Below are positions 1 through 9,574 of a DNA stretch of 64,000 nt, piece by piece. The notes under the pieces are model-generated. The model made no database searches. It was not told the DNA's origin and saw only the letters and a program-made list of their open reading frames with translations. The first letter of the stretch is position 1; each line of letters starts with the position of its first letter. Source of the stretch: Ornithinimicrobium flavum (GTDB lineage Bacteria > Actinomycetota > Actinomycetes > Actinomycetales > Dermatophilaceae); the NCBI RefSeq assembly GCF_004526345.1, contig NZ_CP038213.1:1922001-1986000 (forward strand), written 5' to 3'. The translations under genes were made by a program, and so were the position numbers.

Positions 1-1
1 G

Positions 2-805
2 GACAAGGTGCTGGAGGAGATGGCCGCCTGGTCCTCCCGTCCGCTGCAACCGGTGTACGCGGCCATCTTCATCGATGCGATCTACGTCAAGGTGCGCGAC
101 GGGCAGGTCGGCAACCAGCCCTTCTACGCCGCGATCGGTGTCGACCTGAACGGCCGGCGAGACGTCCTCGGGCTGTGGGCAGGGCAGGGCGGTGGTGAGT
201 CGGCGAAGTTCTGGATGAATGTGCTGGCCGACCTGAAGAACCGCGGCGTGCGGGACGTGTTCTTCATCGTCTGCGACGGCCTCAAAGGACTGCCCGACAG
301 CGTCAACGCCGTCTTCCCGCAGGCGATCGTGCAGGCCTGCGTGATCCACCTCATCCGGGCGACGCTGCGCTACGCCAGCCGGAAGTACTGGGACCAGCTG
401 TCCAAGGACCTGCGCCGCATCTACACCGCCCCCTCGGTCGAGGCGGCGTGGGCGGCGTTCGAGGAGCTCGAGGAAAAATGGGGCAAGCCCTACCCAGCCA
501 TCCCCAAGATGTGGAGAGCAGCGTGGGAGGAGTTCATCCCCTTCCTGGCCTACGACGTGGAGATCCGCCGCGTGCTGTTCTCCACCAACGCCATCGAGTC
601 CCTGCACGCCAGGTACCGGCGCGCGGTCACCGTGCGCGGGCACTTCCCGACCGAGCAGGCCGCCCTGAAGTGCCTCTACCTGGTGACCCGCGGGCTGGAC
701 CCCAAGGGCACGGGGCAGGCACGATGGACCATGCGGTGGAAGCCCGCGCTCAACGCTTTCGCCGTCACCTTCGCCGACCGCATGCCGGCCGCGGAGAACC
801 TCTGA
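2..805 (+). CDS. IS256-family transposase, 3' part (cut by window edge)
   Basis: Mutator/IS256-type DDE transposase. The reading frame is open to the first base, so the N-terminal part lies outside the window. Numbering from the GTG at base 8, the catalytic residues are Asp23 (FIDAIYVKVRDG), Asp90 (IVCDGLKGLPDS) and Glu197 in STNAIESLHARYRR, the family's signature C-terminal block. About 267 residues are visible of a usual ~400. The product binds the element's terminal inverted repeats and moves it by copy-out/paste-in. The frame looks intact, so the copy may be functional, but the left end cannot be seen. Confidence 0.93.
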   Translation, partial: DKVLEEMAAWSSRPLQPVYAAIFIDAIYVKVRDGQVGNQPFYAAIGVDLNGRRDVLGLWAGQGGGESAKFWMNVLADLKNRGVRDVFFIVCDGLKGLPDSVNAVFPQAIVQACVIHLIRATLRYASRKYWDQLSKDLRRIYTAPSVEAAWAAFEELEEKWGKPYPAIPKMWRAAWEEFIPFLAYDVEIRRVLFSTNAIESLHARYRRAVTVRGHFPTEQAALKCLYLVTRGLDPKGTGQARWTMRWKPALNAFAVTFADRMPAAENL

Positions 806-817
806 GATGAACGCCAG

Positions 818-842
818 AAACACCGTTCATCGGACAGACCCC
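818..842 (+). repeat. Right terminal inverted repeat of the IS256-family element
   Basis: Thirteen bases after the transposase stop the sequence reads AACACCGTTCATCGGACAGA followed by CCCC, the usual form of an IS256-family right end. The left end is outside the window, so the pairing was not verified. The element stops 17 bases before a LexA-like box, so it sits directly upstream of the next gene's control region. Confidence 0.6.
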
Positions 843-858
843 TCACCTCTTGCGCAGT

Positions 859-874
859 TCGAACAGGTGTTCTA
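859..874. promoter_or_regulatory. LexA (SOS) box upstream of the DUF222/HNH gene
   Basis: TCGAAC-AGGT-GTTCTA matches the actinobacterial SOS box TCGAAC-N4-GTTCGA at 11 of 12 conserved positions. It is followed at once by TAGTAT, a good -10 hexamer. SOS boxes in front of 13E12-repeat/DUF222-HNH genes are known in mycobacteria. The box therefore supports DNA-damage control of the gene downstream. Confidence 0.7.
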
Positions 875-881
875 GTATGGG

Positions 882-3677
882 GTGATCGAGCAGCTCTTGG
901 TGGGGACCGGGGGCGCGGGGGATCTGAGGGGGGTGCGGGGTTTGAGGAAGGAACCGGGGAGGGCGTCGTCCTCCGGTGGGGACTCCGGTACCGGGCCTGG
1001 GCCCGTGCCCGCTCCGGCTGCCCGGGAGGTGCTGCGGGCGGCCCTGGTGGGGGTGGGGCTGGACGAGGCCGCGGCGGCGGCGATCGGGGATGCGGCGGTG
1101 GTGCTGGGTGCGGTGGGCCGTGGCCGGCGGGTCGATCCCGGCGACCTCAGCTCCGCCGAGGCCAGGACGGCGCAGGGGCCGGGGCCGGATGCCTCCGGGG
1201 TGCCGGGGCAGGGTGGGGCCGGGGTGACGGGGTCGGTGGGGGCGTGCCTGGGGGAGGCGGACGTGGCGTTGGCGGCGATGGAGGCGCTCGCGCAGGCCTC
1301 GATGCGGCTGGACGCGGCCCTGGTGCTCACGGCGCGCAGCAGTCGACCGCGATCGGGGCGGCGTTGCTGGCGCAGCGGGACGTGGCCGACCCGGGGGAGC
1401 TGTCGGTGACCGCGCGGGAGCGGTGGCGGGCCCGGGCCAAGGCCCGCACGGGGCGAGATCGCCCCGGCGATCGGGTGGACCCCGGGGGAGACGGTCCACC
1501 TGGTCGCGTTGGCGTGCGCCCCGGCCGCCTTCCGGGCCCCGGTGGTGGACCAGATGGCCGGGGGGTGCTGCCGTGGCGGTTGGCGCGGTCGTTGTGGCGG
1601 GCCTGCCAGGGGTTGCCCGTGGCCGAGGCGGTGCACGTGGCCACGGTGATGTGCGGCGACGACCCCGACACGTGCGTGCCGGAACGGTTGACCCCCGAGG
1701 GCACCGTGGCGACCGGGCCGTGGGAGCACCGGGCGTTCTACGCCGCGCTGGAGCGGGAGGTCGCCAAGCTCACCCACGCCGACGACACCGACCCGCAGGA
1801 CCGTGCGGCGGCGCGGGCGGTGCGGGACGCGGCGTGGGCCGGGCGGGGCGTGATCGCCCGGGTCGACCAGGACGGCACCGGCACCCTGACCGTGATCACC
1901 TCGGCGTTGTGGGTCGCCGGGATCAAGGACCGCCTGTCCGGGGCCGCCCGCACCGCCCGCGCCGCGGGCGACGGGCGCACCCTGGCCCAGCTGGAGTCCG
2001 ACATCGCCCGCACCCTGCTCGCCCACGCCACCGTCGGCTTCGCCGACCAACCCCTACCCACCCCGACCACCCCACCCGACCAGGACACCCCCGCCGGCGG
2101 TAATGCTCCCGCCGGGGCCGGTGACACCCCCGCTGCCCAGGACGCTCCCGCGGTTCAGGGTGCTGTCGTCGGGGCGGGTCCTGCTGCGCAGGACCTGGCG
2201 CGGGCGGGGTGGAGCCCGCAGCTGATCCAGGCCCTGTCCGGGCTGCCGGCGGCCACCCTGCAGGTCATCGTGCCCCTGATCGGGCTGCACGACCCCGCCA
2301 CCGCGCACACCCTGCCCACCCTGGGCCGCACCAGCACCCGCCCCATTGACCCCGACGGGTCCGGCGGGCCCGGGGACGACTATTCCCTCGGGCGCGACCC
2401 TGCCCTCGGGCAGGACCCGGGTGGCGGGCAGGACCCGGGTGGCGGGCACACGGGCCGGCCGGGATGCCCCGGCTGCCTGCCCAGCACCCGCCGCGACCAC
2501 ACCACCCGTGACCGCACCCGGAACCCCGATCCCGAGGAGAGCTCTGCCCACGAGGAAGCCCCTGCTCACCGGGATGGCCCTGCCACCGAGGGCGACTGCG
2601 CCCACGGGGAGGACTCTGCCCAGCAGGACGGTGAGGTCCAGGAGGGCGTCTGTGTCTGCGGGGGAGGTGGGGGCGGGCCCGGTGGGGACCCACCGGGCCA
2701 GGACCGCACCGGCACGGCCGGAGGCCGCCGGTTGTGGGTGGGAGAGCTGCTCGGCTCGTTCGGCACGTTCGTCTCCCCCGAGCAGGTCCGGGCCCTGGCC
2801 CTGGAACCAGGGACCACGATGGCCCGGCTGCTGGTCGACCCCGCCGACGGGCGGTGCGTGGAACGCTCCCTGACCACCTACCGGATGGACGCGGCGATGC
2901 GGGCCCAGCTGCTGGCCGCCGACGTGACCTGCCGCGCCCCCGGCTGCACCCGCACCGGCACCGTCTGCCAGGTCGACCACGTCACCGAGTACGGCACCCC
3001 CGGCGGGGCCACCGCCGAGACCAACGCCCAGCTGCTGCATACCGGCCACCACGAACCCAAGACCGCCAAGGACTGGGACGCCCACCTCGCCGCCAACCGG
3101 GACCTGACCTGGACCAGCCTGCTGGGCCGGATCTACCGCACCCGCGCCTGGGACTACCGCCGCTACCTCACCCTGCTCGTCGACGCCCTGGACACCGTCC
3201 ACGACACCGCCCCCAGGACCGCGCCGACGAGATCAACCACCAGATCTACCTCGCCCTGACCCACCACGACCTCACCGAACCGCTCAACCCCGGCGACGAC
3301 GACCCCGAACCCGACCTCATCCGGTACGGCGGATGGGCCCTGATCCAGCTCACCCACCGCGACCCCACCACCGGCCAACGCCTCCCCGGCCCCTCACCCC
3401 AGGCCACCACCCACGCCCTGGCCCACCACGCCACCGCCACCCCACCCCCCACCGGCCAGGAGCACACGCCCGCGACCGATACCCGCGGGACCAGCACCGG
3501 CGGCCCGGGCACGGGCAGGAGCCGCACGGGCCGGACAAGGGCGGCGGGCAGACGGGCGAGAAGACCAAGGAGCCACCCCGCCGGTGGGGCATGCAGTCCA
3601 TGGACCGCTCCGGCGACGACAGAGCAGCCGAGGCCGCCTGGCGACTCATGACCGACGAAGACATCCCGCCCTTCTAA
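882..3677 (+). pseudogene. DUF222 / HNH endonuclease (13E12-repeat family), multiply frameshifted
   Basis: The family joins an N-terminal helical DUF222 domain to a C-terminal HNH nuclease domain; the cellular role is poorly known. Homology-like text hops between frames. An N-terminal part (ALAQASMRLDAALV) is in one frame to about 1325. The next stretch (TAIGAALLAQRDVADPGEL) is in a second frame. The DUF222 block (VALACAPAAFRAPVVDQMAG) returns to the first near 1490-1560. A long second-frame stretch from about 1570 carries the HNH motif (CRAPGCTRTG, CQVDHV, NAQLLHTGHHEPKT, about 2930-3070). The C-terminus is in a third frame at 3225-3480, and the last residues (WRLMTDEDIPPF) are in the first frame. 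A Gly/Asp/Pro-rich linker with GQDPGG repeats lies near 2390-2450. At least five shifts make this either a decayed gene or badly sequenced GC-rich DNA. Start chosen as the GTG just after the LexA/-10 region. Confidence 0.75.
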
Positions 3678-3737
3678 GGAGCAGCGATGGGATCGGACGA
3701 CGGGCACTGCGGCCTGGGGACCTGCGGCCGGGACCTC

Positions 3738-5204
3738 TCAGGTGCCGCAGAAGGTAAGGTATGCGGCAGCGACGTCGGTGGGGGCCGGCTCGGCATACCG
3801 TTCGAGGCCGGGACGCTCCCGGTAGGGATCTGTGACCGCGCCCAGGAGCCGGGTCACGGGCTCCAGGTCTCCCTTCGTGCCGGCGGCCAGAGCCTCCTCG
3901 ACGAGATGGTTGCGGGGGATGTAGACGGGATTGACGCGATCCATCAGCTCCCCGTCCGGAGCGAGGGTCCGCCAACGGGCCAGCCACCGGTCGAGAGCCG
4001 GTCGGTCGAGGACGAGGCTCCGCACAGGTTCGGTGTCCCCACGGGCTGCGACCCCCAGGGATCGGTAGAACGAGGTGTGGTCGACACGGTTGGCCTCGAG
4101 GACCTGCAGCAGGTCATCGGCGAGCGTCGAGACGGTCGCGTCGGTCGCGGACCCGTCGAGGCCGAGCTTGCTGCGCATCCCACGGAGCCACGCTCCGGCG
4201 TAGGTCTCGGGGAATGCCTCCAGGCACTCCGTGGCCAGCTCGACGGCACGCGACTCGTCGTCGTCCAGCAACGGCAGGAGTGCCTCGGCCAGACGCGCGA
4301 GGTTCCACCGGGCGATGACGGGCTGGTTGCCGTAGGCGTAGCGACCCTGGTCGTCGATGGAGCTGTAGACGGTCCTCGGGTCGAAAGCCTCGAGGAAGGC
4401 GCAGGGTCCGTAGTCGATGGTCTCTCCGGAGATCGTCGTGTTGTCCGTGTTCATCACCCCGTGGACGAAGCCGACGAGCATCCACCGCGCCACGAGTTCC
4501 GCCTGCGACGCGACGACGGAGCGCAGCAGGGCGAGGTAGGGCTGCTCGCTCGGTCCGTCGGGCGGACCATGACGGTCACGGGCGTGGTCGGCCAGGCGCC
4601 GCAGCAGCTCGAGGTCTCCGGTCGCCCGGGCGTACTGGAACGTCCCTACCCGGAGATGACTCGACGCGACCCTGCTCAGCACCGCCCCCGGCAGCATCCG
4701 CTCCCGGACCACGGGCCGTCCGGTGGCGACCACCGCCAGCGACCGTGTCGTGGGGATGCCGAGCGCGTGCATGGCCTCGCTGACGACATACTCGCGGAGC
4801 ATCGGACCGACCGCGGCCAGGCCGTCCCCGCCCCGTGCGAACGGGGTGCGCCCCGACCCCTTGAGGTGGAGGTCCCGCAACCGTCCCTCCCGGTCGGTCA
4901 GCTCGCCCAGCAGGAGGGCCCGACCGTCCCCCAGCCGGGGGGAGTAGCCGCCGAACTGGTGGCCGGCGTAGGCCTGGGCGACAGGGGACGCCCCCTCGGG
5001 GACGAGCCGACCGATGAGCAGGCGCACGCCCTCGGGGCTGCTCAGCCAGCGCGGATCCAGCCCCAGCTCTTCCGCGAGGCCCTCGTTGAGCAGCAGCAGC
5101 CGGGGGTCGGGGGCGTCCACGGCCTGCCACGGCACCCCCAGCTCCGGCAGCTCGCGGGCGAAACGGGCCTCGAGCACGACGTCCGGCGGGGTGAGCACAC
5201 TCAT
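3738..5204 (-). CDS. selO: SelO-type protein AMPylase (YdiU family)
   Basis: 488 residues. SelO is a pseudokinase-fold enzyme that transfers AMP from ATP to Ser/Thr/Tyr of target proteins and has been linked to redox stress. The visible family blocks are [16 protein letters not shown] (81-96), the phosphate-binding [14 protein letters not shown] (115-128), and the catalytic/metal region HGVMNTDN (248-255) with DYG (264-266). The tail ends in FCGT, so the antepenultimate residue is an ordinary Cys, as in bacterial SelO; there is no sign of a selenocysteine. The ATG was chosen because a TACCGT hexamer lies exactly 7 nt upstream (5212-5217), fitting a leaderless transcript. It is divergent from pup, where dop might be expected in other actinobacteria. 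Confidence 0.93.
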   Translation of the reverse strand: MSVLTPPDVVLEARFARELPELGVPWQAVDAPDPRLLLLNEGLAEELGLDPRWLSSPEGVRLLIGRLVPEGASPVAQAYAGHQFGGYSPRLGDGRALLLGELTDREGRLRDLHLKGSGRTPFARGGDGLAAVGPMLREYVVSEAMHALGIPTTRSLAVVATGRPVVRERMLPGAVLSRVASSHLRVGTFQYARATGDLELLRRLADHARDRHGPPDGPSEQPYLALLRSVVASQAELVARWMLVGFVHGVMNTDNTTISGETIDYGPCAFLEAFDPRTVYSSIDDQGRYAYGNQPVIARWNLARLAEALLPLLDDDESRAVELATECLEAFPETYAGAWLRGMRSKLGLDGSATDATVSTLADDLLQVLEANRVDHTSFYRSLGVAARGDTEPVRSLVLDRPALDRWLARWRTLAPDGELMDRVNPVYIPRNHLVEEALAAGTKGDLEPVTRLLGAVTDPYRERPGLERYAEPAPTDVAAAYLTFCGT

Positions 5205-5260
5205 CCTGGCCACGGTACGCCAGCCGTCACCGGGAGGACCGACGGTGAGAGGATGGCCCC

Positions 5261-5461
5261 ATGTCGCAGCAGCAGTTCGACCGCCGTCGGGACGACGCGG
5301 GCGGGGACGCCCCGGAGCCGGAGGCGCCGCCGGCCGCACCGGCGGCCCAGAGCGCCGAGCGGGACGCCGCCCTCGACTCGCTCCTGGACGAGATCGACGG
5401 GGTCCTGGAGAAGAACGCCTCCGACTTCGTGCACGGCTTCGTGCAGAAGGGCGGGCAGTGA
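5261..5461 (+). CDS. pup: Prokaryotic ubiquitin-like protein Pup
   Basis: 66 residues, the expected size. Pup is an intrinsically disordered modifier joined through its C-terminus to lysines of target proteins. The C-terminal half has the conserved coil ([19 protein letters not shown]) that is recognised by PafA, Dop and Mpa, and the chain ends GGQ. The terminal Gln must be deamidated to Glu by Dop before ligation. The N-terminus is Gln/Arg/Pro-rich and variable, as usual. pafA follows after 20 bases, so the two are probably one transcript. dop and the proteasome genes prcBA are not adjacent. Confidence 0.97.
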   Translation: MSQQQFDRRRDDAGGDAPEPEAPPAAPAAQSAERDAALDSLLDEIDGVLEKNASDFVHGFVQKGGQ

Positions 5462-5481
5462 GCCCGCAGGAGGCCTGACCC

Positions 5482-6879
5482 GTGGACCGGCGGATCATGG
5501 GGGTCGAGACCGAGTTCGGGGTCAACGCCACCTTCCGCGGCACCTCGCGGCTCTCCCCCGAGGAGGTGGCCCGCTACCTCTTCCGCAAGGTCGTGGCCTG
5601 GGGGCGGTCATCCAACGTCTTCCTGGCCAACGGCTCCCGGCTGTACCTCGACGTCGGATCGCACCCGGAGTACGCCACGGCCGAGTGCGCCGACCTGCTC
5701 GACCTGATCGCCCACGACCGGGCGGGGGAGCTCGTCGTCCAGGACCTCGCCGACGACGCGGAGCAGCGGCTCGCCGAGGAGGGTTTCGACGCGACCGTCT
5801 ACGTCCTCAAGAACAACGTCGACTCCCGCGGCAACTCCTACGGGTCCCACGAGAACTACCTGATCGAGCGGAAGGGTCGGCTCGAGCGCATCACCGACAC
5901 CCTCGTGCCGTTCCTGGTCACACGTCAGCTGGTGACGGGCGCCGGCCGGCTGCACGTGGTGGGGGAGCGGGCCACCTACCTCGTCTCCCAGCGTGCCGAC
6001 CACATGTGGGAGGGGCTCTCCTCGGCGACCACCCGCTCGCGCCCGATCATCAACACCCGCGACGAGCCGCACGCCGACCCCGAGAAGCACCGCCGCCTGC
6101 ACGTCATCGTCGGCGACTCCACGATGAGCCAGACGACGACCCTCATGCGGTTCGGCATGACCGACCTGGTCCTGCGCATGCTCGAGGCGGGGACGATCGT
6201 GCCCGACCTCACCCTGGCCAACCCGATCCAGGCGATCCGCGACGTGAGCCGCGACCGCACCGGGCGCCGCCCGATCCCTCTCGCGGACGGCACCACGATC
6301 ACCGCCCTGGGTATGCAGCAGCGCCTGCTGGAGCTGGCCACCCGGCACGCGCAGGGGGCCGGCATCGCCGAGGTGCCGCCCTTCCGGGACGTGCTGGAGC
6401 TGTGGGGACGCACCCTGCAGGCGGTCGAGAGCGAGCAGCTGCACCTCGTCGACACCGAGATCGAGTGGGTGATGAAGAAGAAGCTGCTCGACCGGTATGC
6501 CGAGCGGCACGGTCTCGCGCCGCACGACGAGCGGCTGCAGCAGCTGGACCTGGCCTGGCACGACGTGCATCCGCAGCGCGGTCTGGTGCGCCTGCTGGAG
6601 CGGGCCGGGCAGGCACGCACACTGGTCGACGACGCGCGGATCCAGCGCGCCATGAGCGAGCCCCCGCAGACCCGGGCCAAGCTGCGCGGCGACTTCGTCC
6701 GTGCCGCCCAGGAGCACCGCCGCGACTTCACCGTGGACTGGGTGCACCTCAAGCTCAATGACGTCGCCGCCCGCACGGTCATCTGCAAGGACCCCTTCGC
6801 CAGCGTCGACCCCAGGGTGGACGAGCTCGTCGAGCACATCCGCACCAGCGGTCCTCCCGGCACCCCGCGCGGCGTCTGA
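5482..6879 (+). CDS. pafA: Pup--protein ligase PafA
   Basis: 465 residues, a glutamine-synthetase-like ligase. It phosphorylates the C-terminal Glu of Pup with ATP and forms an isopeptide bond to a target lysine. The N-terminal [12 protein letters not shown] carries the Mg/ATP-binding Glu9, and [18 protein letters not shown] carries the catalytic-base Asp57. These features and the length separate it from the paralogue Dop, which has an extra loop after this region. It is directly downstream of pup with no prcB/prcA between them, so this locus can make pupylated proteins but does not itself show how they are degraded or depupylated. Confidence 0.97.
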   Translation: MDRRIMGVETEFGVNATFRGTSRLSPEEVARYLFRKVVAWGRSSNVFLANGSRLYLDVGSHPEYATAECADLLDLIAHDRAGELVVQDLADDAEQRLAEEGFDATVYVLKNNVDSRGNSYGSHENYLIERKGRLERITDTLVPFLVTRQLVTGAGRLHVVGERATYLVSQRADHMWEGLSSATTRSRPIINTRDEPHADPEKHRRLHVIVGDSTMSQTTTLMRFGMTDLVLRMLEAGTIVPDLTLANPIQAIRDVSRDRTGRRPIPLADGTTITALGMQQRLLELATRHAQGAGIAEVPPFRDVLELWGRTLQAVESEQLHLVDTEIEWVMKKKLLDRYAERHGLAPHDERLQQLDLAWHDVHPQRGLVRLLERAGQARTLVDDARIQRAMSEPPQTRAKLRGDFVRAAQEHRRDFTVDWVHLKLNDVAARTVICKDPFASVDPRVDELVEHIRTSGPPGTPRGV

Positions 6880-6972
6880 TCAGCGTCCTCGGACCCCGGC
6901 GGTGCACGGGTCACCCAGAGACGGACGATAGAGTGCGACGGTTTGCACCCCCGAGTAGCAAAGGATGCGCGC

Positions 6973-8022
6973 GTGCGCTCACCCCGGTTCAGGTTCCTCG
7001 CGGCTGCGGCCGCCCCCCTCCTGCTCGTCGTCGCGGCCTGCAGCCCCGGCACCGACGGTGACGACGTCGCCGCCACGAGCGGGGACGACGCGGCCGTGAC
7101 CTCCGCCGGGCCCGCCGCGAGCCTGGCCGACGTCTCCGTCGAGAAGGACGGCGACACCCCCACCCTCACCTGGGACGGGCAGCCCTTCGCCGAGGGCGAC
7201 CTGCCCTTCGTCACCTACGAGACCCAGACCGAGCAGGTCGCCGCGGGCGACGGCGACGAGGTGCCGGAGACCGCCGAGGTGGAGGTGCGCTACCTCGCGG
7301 TCAACGGGGCCAACGGTGAGCAGATCGTCTCCACGTTCGAGAACGAGGAGACGGTGACGATGGACCTCAACAACGAGTCCCTCTTCCCCGCCTTCCTGGA
7401 GAACCTGCCGGGCACCCAGGTCGGGGAGGCGCTGCTGATGGCACTGCCGGCGAGCGAGGCCTTCGGCCCGGCGGGCAACCCGCAGTTCGGCGTCGGCCCC
7501 GAGGACACGATGGTGTTCTACCTGGAGATCGAGGAGGCCAACGAGCCCCTGACCCAGGCCGAGGGGGAGCAGGTCGAGCCCGAGGACGGCCTGCCCACCG
7601 TCGAGGCGGACGGCCAGAGCCCCGCGCAGATCGACGTCGAGGGCGCCGACGCCCCCGAGGAGCTCGTCGTGCAGCCGCTCATCGAGGGCGAGCGCAAGGA
7701 GGTCCAGCCCGGTCAGCTGGTCCGCGTCCACTACACGGGCGTGACGCTCTCGGACGGTGAGCAGTTCGACACCTCCTACGAGCGCGGCGAGCCCTTCGAG
7801 TTCCAGGTCGGCGCCGGCCGGGTCATCCCCGGCTGGGAGGAGGGTCTGATCGGCCAGACCGTCGGCTCCCGCGTCCTGCTCGTCATCCCGGCGGCCCAGG
7901 CCTACGGCGAGGCCCCCGAGGGTGCCGACGACGCCGGCAGCACCGCGACCGCCGACCCCCAGGCCCACCCGCTCGAGGGTGAGGACCTGGTCTTCGTCGT
8001 CGACATCCTCGGCGCCTACTGA
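6973..8022 (+). CDS. Secreted lipoprotein with two FKBP-type peptidyl-prolyl isomerase domains
   Basis: 349 residues. The N-terminus is a lipoprotein signal: basic RSPRFRF, a hydrophobic stretch, then the lipobox VAAC with the Cys that would be acylated. A Thr/Asp/Ala-rich linker follows. A first, degenerate FKBP-like domain spans about 60-195 (LPGTQVGEALLMALPASEAFG). A canonical one spans about 235-349 (VRVHYTGVTLSDGEQFDTSY, VIPGWEEGLIGQTVGSRVLLVIP, AYGEA). Such proteins catalyse proline isomerisation in exported proteins. The GTG start was chosen because AAAGGA lies 8 nt upstream and the signal peptide begins there. FKBP genes commonly sit between pafA and pafBC in actinobacteria. Confidence 0.9.
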   Translation: MRSPRFRFLAAAAAPLLLVVAACSPGTDGDDVAATSGDDAAVTSAGPAASLADVSVEKDGDTPTLTWDGQPFAEGDLPFVTYETQTEQVAAGDGDEVPETAEVEVRYLAVNGANGEQIVSTFENEETVTMDLNNESLFPAFLENLPGTQVGEALLMALPASEAFGPAGNPQFGVGPEDTMVFYLEIEEANEPLTQAEGEQVEPEDGLPTVEADGQSPAQIDVEGADAPEELVVQPLIEGERKEVQPGQLVRVHYTGVTLSDGEQFDTSYERGEPFEFQVGAGRVIPGWEEGLIGQTVGSRVLLVIPAAQAYGEAPEGADDAGSTATADPQAHPLEGEDLVFVVDILGAY

Positions 8023-8072
8023 CCGAGGCGTCCGCGCCACCCGCCCTCACCGCATACCCGAAGGAGACACCC

Positions 8073-8471
8073 ATGACCGACTCCCCGTTCGGCAACGTCA
8101 AGAAGGCCAAGCCCGAGATCGACTTCCCGGGTGAGGCCCCGCCCGCCGAGCTCGTGCTCGAGGACATCGAGGTGGGCTCCGGCGCCGAGGCCACGGCCGG
8201 CGCCCAGATCTCGGCCCACTACGTGGGTGTCGCCTGGTCCACCGGCGAGGAGTTCGACGCCTCGTGGAACCGCGGCGAGCCGCTCACCTTCACCGTCGGT
8301 GTCGGCCAGGTCATCCAGGGCTGGGACCAGGGTCTGCTCGGGATGAAGGTCGGTGGCCGTCGCAAGATCGTCATCCCGCCGCACCTGGGCTACGGCGACC
8401 GCGGCGCCGGTGGCGCCATCAAGGGCGGCGAGACGCTGATCTTCGTCGTGGACCTCGTCGAGGTCCGCTGA
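8073..8471 (+). CDS. FKBP-type peptidyl-prolyl cis-trans isomerase (cytoplasmic)
   Basis: 132 residues, a single FKBP domain without signal peptide. Conserved elements are ISAHYVGVAWSTGEEFDASW, the binding-pocket stretch VGQVIQGWDQGLLGMKVGGRR, IPPHLGYGDRGAGG and the last strand ETLIFVVDLVEV. It accelerates proline isomerisation during folding. An AAGGAG ribosome site sits 8 nt before the ATG. The preceding lipoprotein gene carries the same fold, so the pair may be co-transcribed, with one acting outside and one inside the cell. Confidence 0.95.
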   Translation: MTDSPFGNVKKAKPEIDFPGEAPPAELVLEDIEVGSGAEATAGAQISAHYVGVAWSTGEEFDASWNRGEPLTFTVGVGQVIQGWDQGLLGMKVGGRRKIVIPPHLGYGDRGAGGAIKGGETLIFVVDLVEVR

Positions 8472-8491
8472 CCCTGGCTTCCGGGCACTCC

Positions 8492-8527
8492 TGCGCCCCC
8501 GTCACCCGTCGCGGTGGCGGGGGCGCA
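8492..8527. terminator. Bidirectional hairpin terminator between fkbp and glutaminase genes
   Basis: TGCGCCCCCG at 8492-8501 pairs with CGGGGGCGCA at 8518-8527, and CACC/GGTG extend the stem inside. The glutaminase stop codon falls inside the hairpin. There is no T-run, as is common in actinobacteria. The site lies between convergent genes. Confidence 0.55.
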
Positions 8528-9440
8528 GCACGTGCAGGTCGAGCTCGGTGGACAGCTCCTCGAAGATGCGGGCGCCCCGCACGGAGTTGCCGTGCTCGTC
8601 CAGACGCGGGGAGTATGCGGCGATCCCGCCGCGTCCGGGGGAGGCGCCGATGATCCCGCCGCTGATGCCGCTCTTCGCGGGGATGCCGACAGTGGAGACC
8701 CAGTCACCCGCGGAGTCGTACATGCCGCAGGTCAGCATGACCGAGAGCACGTGCCGGGCGGCGACGTGGCTCAGCGCCCGGGTCTCGGTCCCCGGGACGA
8801 GCCCGTCGTTGGCGAGGGTCCCGGCGATGCGGGCCAGGTCGATCGTGCTCACGGCGATGGAGCACTGCCGGGAGTAGCCGTCCACGACGTCGTGGGGCTC
8901 GTCGGGCAGCTCAGCCAGCGCCCGCACCATGTGGGCGATCCCCAGGTTGCGGTCGGCGTTCTCCATCTCCTGGCGGTAGCACTCCTCGTCCAGCTCCAGC
9001 TCCCGCCCGGCCATGGTCGACAGCAGCTCGTGGATGCGGGCGTAGCGCTGCTCGGCGTCCGGCCCTCGCACCAGCGAGTGGGCGACGAGCGCGCCGGCGT
9101 TGATCATCGGGTTGTCCGGGCGGCGGGACCCCGGGTCCAGGCTGATCCGGTTGAAGGCGTCGCCGGACGGCTCGACGTCGATGTGCCGGAGCACCTCGTC
9201 CATCCCGACGTCGTCGACGGCCAGCCCGTAGACGAGAGCCTTGCTCATCGACTGGATGGGGAAGCGGTGCTCCGCGTCCCCGGCGCTGAACGTCTCACCC
9301 CCGTTGTCGACGACCGCCACGGCGAGCCGGTCCAGGTCGGCGGTGGCGTGGACCGGCAGCTCGTGGGGCTCGCCCGCGTCATCGTCCCGGACCCGGTCCA
9401 GGACGTCCTGCAGGATGGCGGTCACGTCGCGCTGGGTCAT
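8502..9440 (-). CDS. glsA: Glutaminase (beta-lactamase-fold family)
   Basis: 312 residues. Hydrolyses L-glutamine to L-glutamate and ammonia in the cytosol. The serine-hydrolase motif S-x-x-K is at 64-67 (QSMSKALV). Other family blocks are RRPDNPMINAGA, ENADRNLGIAHM, YSRQCSIAVSTIDLARIAGTLANDGL, and the C-terminal GIPAKSGISGGIIG that contains the second catalytic region. A TAGGCT hexamer lies 6 nt upstream of the ATG on the coding strand, which suggests a leaderless mRNA. It is inserted between the FKBP genes and the DUF3866-pafBC block. Confidence 0.95.
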   Translation of the reverse strand: MTQRDVTAILQDVLDRVRDDDAGEPHELPVHATADLDRLAVAVVDNGGETFSAGDAEHRFPIQSMSKALVYGLAVDDVGMDEVLRHIDVEPSGDAFNRISLDPGSRRPDNPMINAGALVAHSLVRGPDAEQRYARIHELLSTMAGRELELDEECYRQEMENADRNLGIAHMVRALAELPDEPHDVVDGYSRQCSIAVSTIDLARIAGTLANDGLVPGTETRALSHVAARHVLSVMLTCGMYDSAGDWVSTVGIPAKSGISGGIIGASPGRGGIAAYSPRLDEHGNSVRGARIFEELSTELDLHVLRPRHRDG

Positions 9441-9574
9441 GGCGTCAGCCTACGGAGTGCTGCCCCGGCGCAGCCGGAGGACTCCACGAGCGAGACGCCG
9501 GCCGCGGCACGGCGGTGGCGCACCGGCAGCGGCGTGCCGTCCGGTGGCTGTGAGATCGGCGACGTCCCCGTCGG

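Noticed and set aside
1..7. A 5'-truncated transposase gene
   Set aside because: The frame is open to the window edge, so the missing part is simply outside the window.
3738..3750. Selenocysteine at the SelO C-terminus
   Set aside because: The codon is TGC (Cys) and the stop follows two codons later, as in bacterial SelO.
3687..6761. Very long frames opposite selO and across pafA (and similar long antisense frames elsewhere)
   Set aside because: Typical of very GC-rich DNA, where stops are rare on the opposite strand; the sequences are low-complexity Arg/Pro/Gly/Ala and the overlapping genes have clear family motifs.
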